Positions 8,811 to 16,769 of a DNA stretch of 64,000 bases are shown here, piece after piece. The notes below the pieces were generated by a model that saw only the letters and a list, made by a program, of their open reading frames with translations, had not been told where the DNA came from and did no database searches. The position numbers and the translations under genes are program-made. How positions within the stretch are numbered: the stretch's first letter is position 1; each line of letters starts with the position of its first letter. The DNA is from Solirubrum sp044628455 (lineage in GTDB: Bacteria > Bacteroidota > Bacteroidia > Cytophagales > Hymenobacteraceae), in contig NZ_JBIYZW010000003.1 of assembly GCF_044628455.1 (NCBI RefSeq), positions 786,512 to 850,511 on the forward strand. Direction: 5' to 3'.

Positions 8811-9842
8811 CTAGCGGGCTAGGAGCGCCGTGCGGCGGCGCTGGTAGTAGGTGGCAATGTCGCGCTGGTTAAAGGTAACAAAGTCGCTGATGCTGTTGGC
8901 GGCGGGGGCCTCGTGGTGGCGGCTGTATTCCACCAGGTTGTTCAGGAAGCGTACCCAAAACACAATCTTGTCGGCGTTGGTGCTACCCGAGTGCTGGCGG
9001 AATTCGATGGTGCCGTGGCGGAAGAAGCTCTGCAGGTTGACCTTGTAGTAGCGGCTGTTGCCGTTGATGGCGCGGGCCAGTTCCTGGGCCGTGGTGGCGG
9101 CGTTGATGGCGGCCTCGGCGGCGGCGAGGGTGCGGCCCCGCTGGATGCTCATGCAGTAGGAGTTGGCGTTGGCGCGGCGCTCGGCGGGCATTACCTGGTC
9201 GATGGTGCGCTCGAGGCGCAGGTAGTTCAGGCATACGCGGCGCAGGTGCTCGATGCTCAGGTCGCGGGCGTCGATGTGTACGTGGAGGCCGCAGCTGTTA
9301 TTGACCTGGGCGTTGGTGGTGTTCAGGGCGCGGCAGGCGTTGCGTACCTGCTCGAGGCCTTCGAGGCCGGCCAGTACCGGGCTTACCAGTTCGAAGGGGT
9401 TGGTGCCGCGTACGCTGCCGTCGCTTACGATTTTCCAGTGGGGGCGGGTGGTGTGGTTGTAGTCTTCGCCGCGGGCCTCCAGGCCCTGGGCCTCGAGTTC
9501 GGCCAGCAGGGTGGCGCGGGCCGGGCCGTAGGCCTCGATTTCTACGCCGAAGCGGCGGGTGGGCGTGGTGGGGGTGAAATCGGCCCAGGTGGTGATGTTG
9601 ACCGTGCGGGCGTTGACCTGGGCGCAAATGGTCTCCACCGTGGCGCGGGTGGCGCGGCGCGGCCGGGCTACGGCCTCGGTGGCGGTGGTGTTTACCCAGG
9701 CAGCGTACACGTTCTGGGCGAAGCCGTAGCCTACGTTCATCATCGTCGCTACCTCGCGGCGGGTCAGGCCCAGGGCGAAGAGCTGCTGCATCTTCCAGGT
9801 TTTCGTCGTTCCGGTGGTGGCGAGGATTTGGGCGGCGGTCAT
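8811..9842 (-). CDS. Phage amidoligase family protein (Amidoligase_2) with N-terminal HTH-like segment
   Basis: The 343-aa protein shows the signature of the putative amidoligases of the carboxylate-amine ligase / glutamine synthetase-like fold: RRFGVEIEAYG near residue 90, a DGSV followed by FELVSPVL near 140-155, NNSCGLHVHIDA near 185, and FFRHGTIEFRQHSGS near 285. The glutamates and histidines in these motifs are expected to bind metal and ATP. The first 45 residues (KMQQLFALGLTRREVATMM) look like a helix-turn-helix. Related enzymes in phages and conserved bacterial neighbourhoods are predicted to form amide bonds on peptides or cell wall precursors; substrates are mostly unknown. Here it sits after the lysis genes and before the tail genes. 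Confidence 0.8.
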   Translation of the reverse strand: MTAAQILATTGTTKTWKMQQLFALGLTRREVATMMNVGYGFAQNVYAAWVNTTATEAVARPRRATRATVETICAQVNARTVNITTWADFTPTTPTRRFGVEIEAYGPARATLLAELEAQGLEARGEDYNHTTRPHWKIVSDGSVRGTNPFELVSPVLAGLEGLEQVRNACRALNTTNAQVNNSCGLHVHIDARDLSIEHLRRVCLNYLRLERTIDQVMPAERRANANSYCMSIQRGRTLAAAEAAINAATTAQELARAINGNSRYYKVNLQSFFRHGTIEFRQHSGSTNADKIVFWVRFLNNLVEYSRHHEAPAANSISDFVTFNQRDIATYYQRRRTALLAR

Positions 9843-10046
9843 GTTGGTAAGGCGTTGTTTTGCTGTCGTTTAGTATGACAAACAACGCATCGTTTTCCGG
9901 CACACTCAAGTTAAAAAGCTTGTTTTTGAGTGCGTAGACGCAGATTCCATGCACGGTGCCATGGTGCACGCGGACGGTGCAATGGTGCACCGATGGGGCA
10001 CAAAAAAGCCCCGCCGGGTGGGGCGGGGCTGAGGGGTTTCGGTGGG
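9843..10046. other. Non-coding stretch with inverted repeat and 21-bp direct repeats
   Basis: It separates the 104-aa gene from the amidoligase. It contains an inverted repeat, CACTCAA (9903-9909) with TTGAGTG (9926-9932), a smaller dyad GTTTAGTATGACAAAC at 9868-9883, and two adjacent 21-nt units (9953-9973 and 9974-9994) that share ACGGTGC, ATGGTGCAC. A terminator follows at 10002-10030. A promoter for the amidoligase probably lies here, but no standard TAnnTTTG element was found. Confidence 0.5.
10002..10030 (-). terminator. Rho-independent terminator downstream of the 104-aa gene
   Basis: Arms AGCCCCGCC (10007-10015) and GGCGGGGCT (10022-10030) form a strong stem with a 6-nt loop. On the minus strand it is followed by TTTTTTG. 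Confidence 0.8.
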
Positions 10047-10361
10047 CTACTCGTCGTCTGGGCGGTCGGGCTCAAGTTCTTTCACGCGCTGCTCGAGCGC
10101 CTGAATGACCTGGAGTAGCTGGTGCTCCAGGTGGCCGAGTGGCACCAGCGGAAAGATGTTGTAGGCGGCGCAAATTTCGGTGGCCTCCAAGTCGTCGACG
10201 AAGACCGGCTCCACCAGCGGCTGCCGCGTCGGGCGCTGCGGCGCTTCCTCCTGGGGGGCATTGGTACCATCGAACTGAAAACGCTGGCCGTCGCCGGTGC
10301 CGTTGGGGTCCGGGTCGGGCTTGCGGCCGAAGCCAATCGGGGGTTTTGGGGAGGTGCCCAT
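10047..10361 (-). CDS. Hypothetical phage protein with C-terminal coiled coil (104 aa)
   Basis: The N-terminal half is rich in Pro, Gly and Asp and probably disordered (PKPPIGFGRKPDPDPNG). The C-terminal part LEHQLLQVIQALEQRVKELE has a heptad pattern typical of a short coiled coil. It has no signal peptide. It stands alone between two terminator-containing intergenic regions, downstream of the lysis cassette. No family is recognised. Confidence 0.5.
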   Translation of the reverse strand: MGTSPKPPIGFGRKPDPDPNGTGDGQRFQFDGTNAPQEEAPQRPTRQPLVEPVFVDDLEATEICAAYNIFPLVPLGHLEHQLLQVIQALEQRVKELEPDRPDDE

Positions 10362-10567
10362 GGTGCAGCAGTCGACGAAAGGCCGGGGAAATCGCTGCGA
10401 ACACCTGAAACTTCACAGAAGCTTAAGTATACGGGTCATGCTCCCGCTCTACTCCCCGACCAGTGCGAAGGGCACGGTCGAAGCTTCTGTGGGTGATAGT
10501 TTCCAGGATGTTCGCACCACGAAGGTAGGAAAGCAAAACGCCCCGGCCTGAGCCGAGGCGTTATTTG
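10362..10567. other. Non-coding stretch with long-arm inverted repeat
   Basis: CACAGAAGCTT (10414-10424) is repeated in inverse orientation as AAGCTTCTGTG (10481-10491), giving perfect 11-bp arms around 56 nt. It also holds the terminator of the spanin gene at 10538-10562. A promoter for the 104-aa gene should lie here; no clear one is seen. Confidence 0.45.
10538..10562 (-). terminator. Terminator of the lysis cassette
   Basis: AACGCC-CGGC and GCCG-GGCGTT form an imperfect hairpin just after the stop of the spanin candidate (stop codon 10568-10570); on the minus strand it ends in GCGTTTTGC. Confidence 0.65.
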
Positions 10568-10975
10568 TTACCACAGCCAACGGCCGCGCAACCACTTGTT
10601 CAGGCCCAGCAGGGCAGCTACCACGGCCGCGACGCCCAAAACCCACCAGGGAAACGCAGGCTTGGTCACGGCCGAAGCCTGCGCGCCGGCGCCGGCGGCT
10701 AGGGCGCCGCCGTCCTGAGCCGCTTTGCGGAAATCGGTGGCCACGGCCTGCGGGCCCACGGCCGTGGGAGCTTTGGGCTTCTCGACTTCGGTGGCCGTGT
10801 TGCCGGTACCGCTGGCCACCGGCGCCTCCGTCTTGGTGGCGGTGGTGGCCACGGCGCCGGCTTCGGTGGCCACCGCGCTGCCCTTGATTTTGGTATTGGT
10901 GACGTCAAGGGTGAAGCTGCAGCTGCTCAGCAGCAGGAGCAAGGCGTACTCGCACCAGGTGCGGGGCCTACGCAT
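10568..10975 (-). CDS. Candidate unimolecular spanin (lipoprotein with C-terminal membrane anchor)
   Basis: The chosen start at 10975 (MRRPRTWCEYALLLLLSSCS) gives 135 residues with a lipobox LSSC whose Cys lies near residue 18. A Thr/Ala/Pro-rich linker follows (residues 30-100), and the C-terminus has one strong membrane segment, FPWWVLGVAAVVAALLGLN, with Lys/Arg after it. An outer-membrane lipid anchor plus an inner-membrane C-terminal anchor is the topology of unimolecular spanins such as phage T1 gp11, which disrupt the outer membrane in the last step of lysis. The gene overlaps the end of the DUF5675 enzyme gene by 8 nt and follows the holin, which fits this role. Sequence identity to known spanins was not tested. 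Confidence 0.65.
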   Translation of the reverse strand: MRRPRTWCEYALLLLLSSCSFTLDVTNTKIKGSAVATEAGAVATTATKTEAPVASGTGNTATEVEKPKAPTAVGPQAVATDFRKAAQDGGALAAGAGAQASAVTKPAFPWWVLGVAAVVAALLGLNKWLRGRWLW

Positions 10976-11480
10976 GGCGGTACTCGATGAACTGGCCGCC
11001 GGCGCGAATGGCGCCAATCACCAGCGGGTAGAGCTTCCGGTAGGTCAGGCGGGAGTCGAATACGGCCGCCTGGCCTTTGTACATGCCGTGGCGGGCGCCC
11101 ACGATGTAGCAGGCCAGGGTATCGTCGTCGGTCGTGCCCCAGTGCAACAATACCAGGCGCTTCTCCAACTTGCCCTTTACCCAAATCACGTCGTGCGGCT
11201 TGTAGAGCAGCTTCTCGGCGGATTTAAGCTGCAACCACTCCTCGCGGCTGATCAGGTTCACGCCGTCCTTGGTGTAGAAGTACTTGCTGAAGGTGGGGCT
11301 CTGGCGCAGGCCCAGCGGGTACACGCCCAGGGGCACGCACGTTTCGCCGTACACTTCTTTGCCCACGGGGCGGGTTTCGTCTTCGATGCCGGCGCAGAAG
11401 TCTTTTCCGCGCACAAACAGGCGCGAGAGGGTCCAGTCGGCCGCCGAAGGCTGCCGGTTTACGGTAAGCAGGTGGTCCAT
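10968..11480 (-). CDS. DUF5675 family protein, probable endolysin-type peptidoglycan enzyme
   Basis: The 170-aa protein shows the pattern known for DUF5675 proteins of Bacteroidetes phages and mobile elements: an early GIEDETRPVGKEVYGET, a CVPLGVYPL stretch, then VLLHWGTTDDDTLACYIVG, where His and Cys sit in a context reminiscent of L,D-transpeptidase-like folds. No signal peptide is present, as expected for an enzyme released by a holin. It lies between the holin and the spanin candidate, overlapping the latter. The exact bond cleaved is unknown; the lysis role comes from context. Confidence 0.7.
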   Translation of the reverse strand: MDHLLTVNRQPSAADWTLSRLFVRGKDFCAGIEDETRPVGKEVYGETCVPLGVYPLGLRQSPTFSKYFYTKDGVNLISREEWLQLKSAEKLLYKPHDVIWVKGKLEKRLVLLHWGTTDDDTLACYIVGARHGMYKGQAAVFDSRLTYRKLYPLVIGAIRAGGQFIEYRHA

Positions 11481-11485
11481 AAAAA

Positions 11486-12013
11486 TTAGGTTGATGGAGC
11501 GAGTTCAGGGGCCGGAGCGGCTTCCGTTGGGGCCAGCTCCTCGGCGGGCACGGCGGTTTCTTCCGGCGGCGTCTTGCTGCGGAACTGGCCGGTTTCTTCC
11601 CAATCGGTCATGCCCTGGCGCAGGAACTTGGGGAAGGGCAGGCCACGGCCGCCCATGCCGCGCAGGTTCTCGTCGATGGATTTGGACTCGATGAAGAGGA
11701 TAGCCAGGTAAATGATGCCTTTCACGCCCTTGCCCAGGTAAGGCACGGCGTCGGTGAGCATCTCGCCGTCGATGGGGATGTTGCAGAACACGTGGGCCAC
11801 GATGACGCCGATGGCGTACTCGCGCAGCTTGACGAACATCTGCCGCATGCCGCGGCTGTGAAAGCGGCCCTGCTTCCAGCTCCGGGTCATGCCCAGGGCG
11901 GTGTCGATCAGGAACAGGACCATCAGGAACACCAGCGCATTCCAGTCGCTGAAGACGTACTTCTCGAATAATTGCCCGCCGGAGTGCAGCAGGGGGAGCA
12001 AGGTGGCGGGCAT
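11486..12013 (-). CDS. Phage holin family protein
   Basis: The 175-aa protein has hydrophobic segments near residues 20-40 (NALVFLMVLFLIDTALGM), 65-80 (YAIGVIVAHVFC) and 95-115, and a soluble Glu/Pro-rich C-terminal tail from about residue 130. The motif FLIDTALGMTRSWKQGRFHSRG matches the pattern of the phage_holin_4 / toxin-secretion holin family (D-x-x-x-G near a membrane segment, then a basic loop). It forms holes in the inner membrane at lysis time. It lies directly upstream of the DUF5675 gene. The start at 12013 overlaps the previous stop by one base. Confidence 0.8.
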   Translation of the reverse strand: MPATLLPLLHSGGQLFEKYVFSDWNALVFLMVLFLIDTALGMTRSWKQGRFHSRGMRQMFVKLREYAIGVIVAHVFCNIPIDGEMLTDAVPYLGKGVKGIIYLAILFIESKSIDENLRGMGGRGLPFPKFLRQGMTDWEETGQFRSKTPPEETAVPAEELAPTEAAPAPELAPST

Positions 12014-13023
12014 TAGATAAAGCGGTAAATGCGGGATTCCGCGGTATTGAGGGGTACTTTCGGCGTCGACGGGGACACGTAGGCGGGGCCGGCGAAATAG
12101 GTGGGGTACCGCTCGGCTGAAGCCGCGGCGTTGAGGTGCTTGCGCATGCGCTCGAGCAGGATGTCGGCGGCGCGCTGGCACTCGTAGGCCCGGGCCTGCA
12201 GCAGCTGGTCGAGGCCGGCGTCGGCCTCCTTCGAGTTGCTGTCGTCGACGCGGGCAATGGCCAGCTCAATGCCGTTGCCGGTCAGGCGCAGGCCCAGCTC
12301 GGGCACGGCCCGGGCCAGTGCCAGGCTGGCCAGCGCCGGCCGGATGAACTGCTCGAGCAGCTGCTCGTTCTCGGGCGTCAGCGCCCGGGTGCGCACCTGG
12401 GTGCGCAACTCCTGCAGAAAGGCGTAGCCCAGCTGGGGCTCCAGCACAAACAGCTCCTGGCGGCCGATGAGCGGGCGCAGGGCCTGGAACACCGGCCACG
12501 AGTCCTGGATGTTCTCGAAGCGGCTGAACTCCTCGGCCGAGGTGAGCAGCTGCCGGCGCTGCAGCTGGCCCGGGCCGGCGGCCCACGCCACCAGCTCGGC
12601 CGAGTCGGCCCGGTGCTCCTCCAGCCAGCCCAGCAGCGCGTTCATGTCGAGCCAGCCCTTGCGCTCCAGCGTGTCGCGCAGGGCGACCACCTGGTGCTGA
12701 AAGGCCGTCTTGTGGGTTTCGGTCGAGACGATCTGCAGGCCGGTGTTGCTCACGCTCACCTGCAGCTCGTGCAGGGAGCCGGCCAGCCCCAGGCGGGCCA
12801 GCACGGCCTGCACCCGGGCCAGCAGCTGGCCGGCCAGCGAGTCGGCGGCCGGTCCGGCCTGGTACTCGCCCTCCAGCCAGAAGATCAGGCCCTCGCCCAG
12901 CAGCGGGCGCAGCAGCTGCTCCTGCAGGCGGCTCACCTCCAGCTCCACCACTTCGGGCAGCTCTACGTCAGAGGTGTTGAGGCGCACGTAGCGCTTCAGT
13001 TCGGCGGATTTGGTCAGCAGCAT
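12013..13023 (-). CDS. Phage structural protein downstream of the portal, DUF6712-like
   Basis: This 336-aa mostly helical protein has no membrane segment. It starts MLLTKSAELKRYVRLNTSDV and ends in AESRIYRFI. The opening and size resemble the DUF6712 proteins found near portal genes in Bacteroidetes phages, which I recall only by general pattern. It begins three bases after the portal gene stops and overlaps the holin start. A connector or minor head role is the likely reading from order. Confidence 0.5.
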   Translation of the reverse strand: MLLTKSAELKRYVRLNTSDVELPEVVELEVSRLQEQLLRPLLGEGLIFWLEGEYQAGPAADSLAGQLLARVQAVLARLGLAGSLHELQVSVSNTGLQIVSTETHKTAFQHQVVALRDTLERKGWLDMNALLGWLEEHRADSAELVAWAAGPGQLQRRQLLTSAEEFSRFENIQDSWPVFQALRPLIGRQELFVLEPQLGYAFLQELRTQVRTRALTPENEQLLEQFIRPALASLALARAVPELGLRLTGNGIELAIARVDDSNSKEADAGLDQLLQARAYECQRAADILLERMRKHLNAAASAERYPTYFAGPAYVSPSTPKVPLNTAESRIYRFI

Positions 13024-13026
13024 AGC

Positions 13027-14379
13027 TTAAGCAGCTTTGTTTTGGGTCTCGGATTTCTCGTCGAGCGTGTTGATTTCCGGGTTGAGGAAGCGGAACTCGA
13101 TGTCCGGATCCCAGCCGTTGTAGTCGCGCACCAGGTTGAGCGGCTCCAGGATCAGCTGCTGGAGGTAGTAGTGGGTGGCGATGAAGGCGTTGAAGGCGAC
13201 GCGCTTGTCGGAGCCCGAGCCGGCGCCCATGCCCTTGCCCGGGCTGATGCCCGAGAGCGTCGGATCCACCTGCAGGGCGGTGTAGATGTGGCTGGCCGCC
13301 TCCTGCGAGTCCTCGATGTAAATGCCCGACTTGATCTTGTCGTCGATGGCCGTCACCTTCAGCGCCTGGATCTTCTCGCCGGTTTGGGGGTGGATGAACG
13401 TGGTGGCCAGGACCGACTTGCCGGCCCCGTCGACGCCGGCCATGGTTTTCTCAAACGCGGCCAGTTCTTCGCTGATGATGCCGCGGCGCTCGTCCGTCGT
13501 TTTAGTATCCCAGTCCGGGTACTTCCAGTACCACCACCGCTCGTCGGCTTCGATGAGGTACTTCAGGCTGAGCTGGTTTTTGAACAACGCCTTCTTGAAC
13601 TCCGGGATGGCCAGGGCCACGTCGAGCCAGCCCGACTTGCGGATGCTGTTCCAGGGAATGAGCTGGTAGAGGGCCTGGCCCGGGCTGGGCAAGCTTAGCG
13701 GGTACACGTACTTGAAGCCGCGCTTGTCGGCGCGCAGCGACTCCACCACGTCGAAGTAGGGGTCGAGCACCGGCACGGAGGTGGTGTAGCCGTCGCCGGG
13801 CTTGGCGTCGGGCCAGTTGGCCGAGATGTGCAGCAGGTCGGGCACGGCCTGGCCGGGCTTCTGCACCGAGTAGCGGCAGAAGGCGGTATCGGCCGTGCTC
13901 AGGCTGGTGATGATGCTCCGGTCGCGGCTCAGGATCAGCTCGGGCCAGCCGTTGGCGAAGTTCACCAGGTTCTGCAGGCCCTCGAAGGCGTAGCGGGCAA
14001 TGTTGCTGCGGCGGAAAAACGCCTGGATTTCGGGGTCTTTTACCCGCTCGAATATCTCGTTGCCGCCTTTGTCGTAGCCGGTGACCTTGCCGTACACCAC
14101 GCCCTTGCCGTAAATGGCGCGCACTTTCCAGTCGAGCACGGCCGGGATGATGCTCGACTTGGAAATTTCACCCAGCACCTGCTGGGGGAAGTCGTTGCCG
14201 TCGCCCCAGGGCGCCACGTCGCCGGTCTGGTTTTTAACCAGGGGCGAGGTGGGGCGGCTGCCGTCCACTTTGCCGGCGCCGCCGGCCGGCGCCGAGGCCG
14301 CGCCCAGGGCACCGCCGAGGCGGTACACCGAGCCGTTCACGTAGGCGACGTTGCCGCCGCTGTTGAATAGAACCTGCAT
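13027..14379 (-). CDS. Phage portal protein
   Basis: The 450-aa protein contains DVAPWGDGNDFPQQVLGEI and later SAWYP-like helical regions typical of Bacteroidetes phage portals, such as KKALFKNQLSLKYLIEADERWW and SHIYTALQVDPTLSGISPG, with the stem and C-terminal helix pattern of portals. Portals form the dodecameric ring through which DNA enters the head. It lies immediately after the 118-aa gene, with no gap, and two genes downstream of the large terminase. The assignment rests on pattern and order; size is within the normal range of 400-550 residues. Confidence 0.75.
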   Translation of the reverse strand: MQVLFNSGGNVAYVNGSVYRLGGALGAASAPAGGAGKVDGSRPTSPLVKNQTGDVAPWGDGNDFPQQVLGEISKSSIIPAVLDWKVRAIYGKGVVYGKVTGYDKGGNEIFERVKDPEIQAFFRRSNIARYAFEGLQNLVNFANGWPELILSRDRSIITSLSTADTAFCRYSVQKPGQAVPDLLHISANWPDAKPGDGYTTSVPVLDPYFDVVESLRADKRGFKYVYPLSLPSPGQALYQLIPWNSIRKSGWLDVALAIPEFKKALFKNQLSLKYLIEADERWWYWKYPDWDTKTTDERRGIISEELAAFEKTMAGVDGAGKSVLATTFIHPQTGEKIQALKVTAIDDKIKSGIYIEDSQEAASHIYTALQVDPTLSGISPGKGMGAGSGSDKRVAFNAFIATHYYLQQLILEPLNLVRDYNGWDPDIEFRFLNPEINTLDEKSETQNKAA

Positions 14380-14736
14380 TTAGATGATGACTTTGCGGCC
14401 CTGCACGGCCACGATGAGGTAGATGTGCACCTTCACCAGCTCGCCGGTGCGGGTGTCGACCAGGTTGCGGGTGGCGTTGGCGTAGTGGTTGGGGTTTTTG
14501 GGCACCGGCACGGGGCGCACGTCGGCGCCGGCGGCGGTGTTTTCGGCCGGCGTGGCGGCGCGCAGCGTGCGGGATTCGGTGCGCTGGCCGCGGCCGAGGC
14601 GGGCGGCCTTCAGTTCGCGGAACTCGCCGCCGGTTTTGCGGCGCCGGTCGCACGTCACGTAGCGCACGGACACCGGCGCCGGGCCTTCCAGCAGGGCCAG
14701 CGCGTCAGCTAATCGGAGGGGGGCGGGGGTGTTCAT
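14380..14736 (-). CDS. Small phage protein before the portal (118 aa)
   Basis: The ATG at 14736 (MNTPAPLRLADALALL) is chosen; an upstream extension of the frame would read through the shared late motif B, which is not coding. The protein is basic, with a central Arg-rich stretch (CDRRRKTGGEFRELKAARLGRG) and a beta-like C-terminus (VKVHIYLIVAVQGRKVII). It abuts the portal start. No family is recognised. Confidence 0.55.
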   Translation of the reverse strand: MNTPAPLRLADALALLEGPAPVSVRYVTCDRRRKTGGEFRELKAARLGRGQRTESRTLRAATPAENTAAGADVRPVPVPKNPNHYANATRNLVDTRTGELVKVHIYLIVAVQGRKVII

Positions 14737-14743
14737 TGGGCAG

Positions 14744-14780
14744 CGAAGTTGCCGCCGCCGCCGTGGCACAAAAAGGACAC
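14744..14780 (-). promoter_or_regulatory. Late-module motif copy B
   Basis: Minus strand reads GTGTCCTTTTTGTGCC, a GC-rich spacer, then GGCAACTTCG eight bases before the start at 14736. It matches copies A and C in order and spacing of the parts. Confidence 0.45.
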
Positions 14781-15010
14781 AAAACCGCCTCCAATGCCCC
14801 GAAATGAACAAAAAACCCAATCTCACAGCTACCCGCGTTTGCGCGCTGGGAAGGCCGATTTTAGGCGTCCGGGGTGCGTTCCAGTCTCACTGGTCGAACG
14901 CGGTGCCCCGGCTTGCACTGTCGGCCGCCGGCAATTGCCGGGGGCTGCCTCGGGGATATCTGCCAGGTGGGGGCGGTGGCCAGCTTGTGGCCAGGTGGTG
15001 GCCAGCATCA

Positions 15011-15043
15011 ACAAAGAAGCCCAGCCGGGTGGGGCTGGGCTTC
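15011..15043 (-). terminator. Terminator downstream of the large terminase
   Basis: Arms GAAGCCCAGCC (15016-15026) and GGCTGGGCTTC (15033-15043) form an 11-bp stem with a 6-nt loop; the minus strand continues with TTTGTTG. Confidence 0.75.
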
Positions 15044-15077
15044 GATACTCGGTCGGTACTCGGTACCTACTCGGTCA

Positions 15078-16769
15078 TCACACCACGATCAGGTTACTGA
15101 AGTCAGGCGTGGCATTGATCACGTCGGTGCCGCAGCTGAGCATGTGCAGGTCGACGTTGTCGGTGAAGTGGGTGGCGTGCTCAGCCGGGAAGGAGTCCTT
15201 CCGTTCGCTGCTCTTGACCTTCGTGATGCGGCCCTTCGCGTCTTGGCTCACCGGGGCCAGCAGCATGGCCTGCACCACATCCTTGCAATTGACCTTGTTG
15301 AAGCGCAAGCGCAGCAGCCGGTCATCACGCTCAGCGAGCAGCGCCTGGGCCAGCTGGTAGCGGGTGGGGTGGCCCGGGATACGGCCCAGCCCCATGGGCC
15401 GCACGCGCCACTTACGGGCCCGCAGGCCCCGCATGAACTGCTCGTTGAGGGTGTACTGGCTATCGGGGCGCCGGGCGTTGCCGTACTCCTCGTCGCTTAG
15501 GAACTCCACCTCCTTCTTCAGGTGGGGCTGGTAGTAGCGGCAGAACTCATCCAGCAGGTCGTCGATGAAGGCCGGGTGCTTGACGTACATGCCCTTCAGG
15601 AAGCGGTACTCGCGCTTGTCGACGTGGGGCTGGCCCACCACCAGGGTGGTGATGCGGGCGCCCCAGTCGACCGATACGCGCAGGGCCTGGTTGCTGCGGC
15701 AATCACTGTCCCCCAACGATGTGGAGAGGTCTTTTTCCCCGAACTGCGGCCCGCCAGCTGCTGCCAGCCGGGGCAGGTTCATCTCCAGCCCGAGGATGTA
15801 GCTGTCGTCGGCGCACTCCTGGACGTGGATGGATTGATCCAGCTGGGGGTAAAAGCCGCCCTCTACCGTGGTGGGGCGCCGGTTCATCATTTCCACCATG
15901 AACGTGAAATCGGTCATGAACTTGCGCTGATCCAGCAGGTACTGCAGGCCCAGGTTCTGGATGTTGTCGAACGCATTCGCCTCCGAGAAAAAAGTGCCCT
16001 TATGGGGCGCGGAGGGGAAATACCGCACCTGCTGCATCCGGGGCATGACCTCGTCGCGCCAGATCTGCAGCCGCTCCTCGTTGCTGGAGGCGTCCAGGAA
16101 GCGCACCTGGGCGTCGATGAGCGCGTTCTGGCGTTCGACCAGATCCACGCCTTCCTGCTCGTAATACTTCGATTTGTCGAGCAGCCAGCGGCCCTGGTCG
16201 CCCCAGGGCATCGACGAAAACAGGAAAACGCCGTGGTGCTTCGGGTTTTTGCCGAAGTACTGGCCGTTGCCGCGGTTGGTGGCCGACAAGTCGGCATCGA
16301 GCTTCTGTTTGTCGAACAGCAGGGCCTCGTCGCCGATAAAGCCGTCCACGTTCAGGCCGCGGCTGCTGGATCCACCGGCGTCGAGCGACACCAGGTGGAA
16401 ACCGGTCCCGTTGCGGAAAATGATGAAGTGGTCGTAGCTCAGCGGGCCTTCGTAGGGCCGGTCCCAGTTCAAGGTGGGTGGCGGCTTGCGGCCGATGTAA
16501 AAGTCCCGGTTCAGCTTGTAACCGAGGCGCTCCAGCGACGAAATGGTCGACGGCAGGGTGCGGCTGAGCACCTGCTTGTAGGTCGAGCCCACGATGACCC
16601 AGCAGCTGCGGGGCATCGTCTGCACGATTTCGTGGATGTCCCACGCGATGATCGACGACTTGCCGGTACCGCGGCCCCAGATGCTGACGCCCTCCTTCTT
16701 GCCTCGGGCCGTGACGTAGCGCAGCTGGGGCTGGTTGAACTTGAGCCTTACCTGATCAACGGTCGTCAT
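15078..16769 (-). CDS. terL: Terminase large subunit
   Basis: The 563-aa protein (start MTTVDQVRLKF) carries a Walker A motif WGRGTGKS at residues about 32-39, a Walker B-like segment VDGFIGDEA near 145, and a nuclease domain opening with VSVDWGA near 390, matching the ATPase plus RNase H-like nuclease order of large terminases. It powers DNA packaging into the capsid and cuts the concatemer. The start at 16769 overlaps the small subunit by 14 nt; an ATG at 16787 six codons upstream is an alternative. It is followed by a strong terminator, so it ends a transcription unit that begins near 19.7 kb. Confidence 0.9.
   Translation of the reverse strand: MTTVDQVRLKFNQPQLRYVTARGKKEGVSIWGRGTGKSSIIAWDIHEIVQTMPRSCWVIVGSTYKQVLSRTLPSTISSLERLGYKLNRDFYIGRKPPPTLNWDRPYEGPLSYDHFIIFRNGTGFHLVSLDAGGSSSRGLNVDGFIGDEALLFDKQKLDADLSATNRGNGQYFGKNPKHHGVFLFSSMPWGDQGRWLLDKSKYYEQEGVDLVERQNALIDAQVRFLDASSNEERLQIWRDEVMPRMQQVRYFPSAPHKGTFFSEANAFDNIQNLGLQYLLDQRKFMTDFTFMVEMMNRRPTTVEGGFYPQLDQSIHVQECADDSYILGLEMNLPRLAAAGGPQFGEKDLSTSLGDSDCRSNQALRVSVDWGARITTLVVGQPHVDKREYRFLKGMYVKHPAFIDDLLDEFCRYYQPHLKKEVEFLSDEEYGNARRPDSQYTLNEQFMRGLRARKWRVRPMGLGRIPGHPTRYQLAQALLAERDDRLLRLRFNKVNCKDVVQAMLLAPVSQDAKGRITKVKSSERKDSFPAEHATHFTDNVDLHMLSCGTDVINATPDFSNLIVV

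Larger units (their letters stand above)
14737..15077. other. Non-coding stretch between terminase and portal modules
   Basis: It holds late motif copy B (14744-14780), about 200 nt without recognisable features, and the terminase terminator at 15011-15043. Short direct repeats of TACTCGGT occur at about 15045-15074. Open frames here are short and look like chance. Confidence 0.5.

Noticed and set aside
14380..14826. Upstream extension of the 118-aa gene
   Set aside because: The extension would translate the shared late motif, which also occurs before other genes in different frames.
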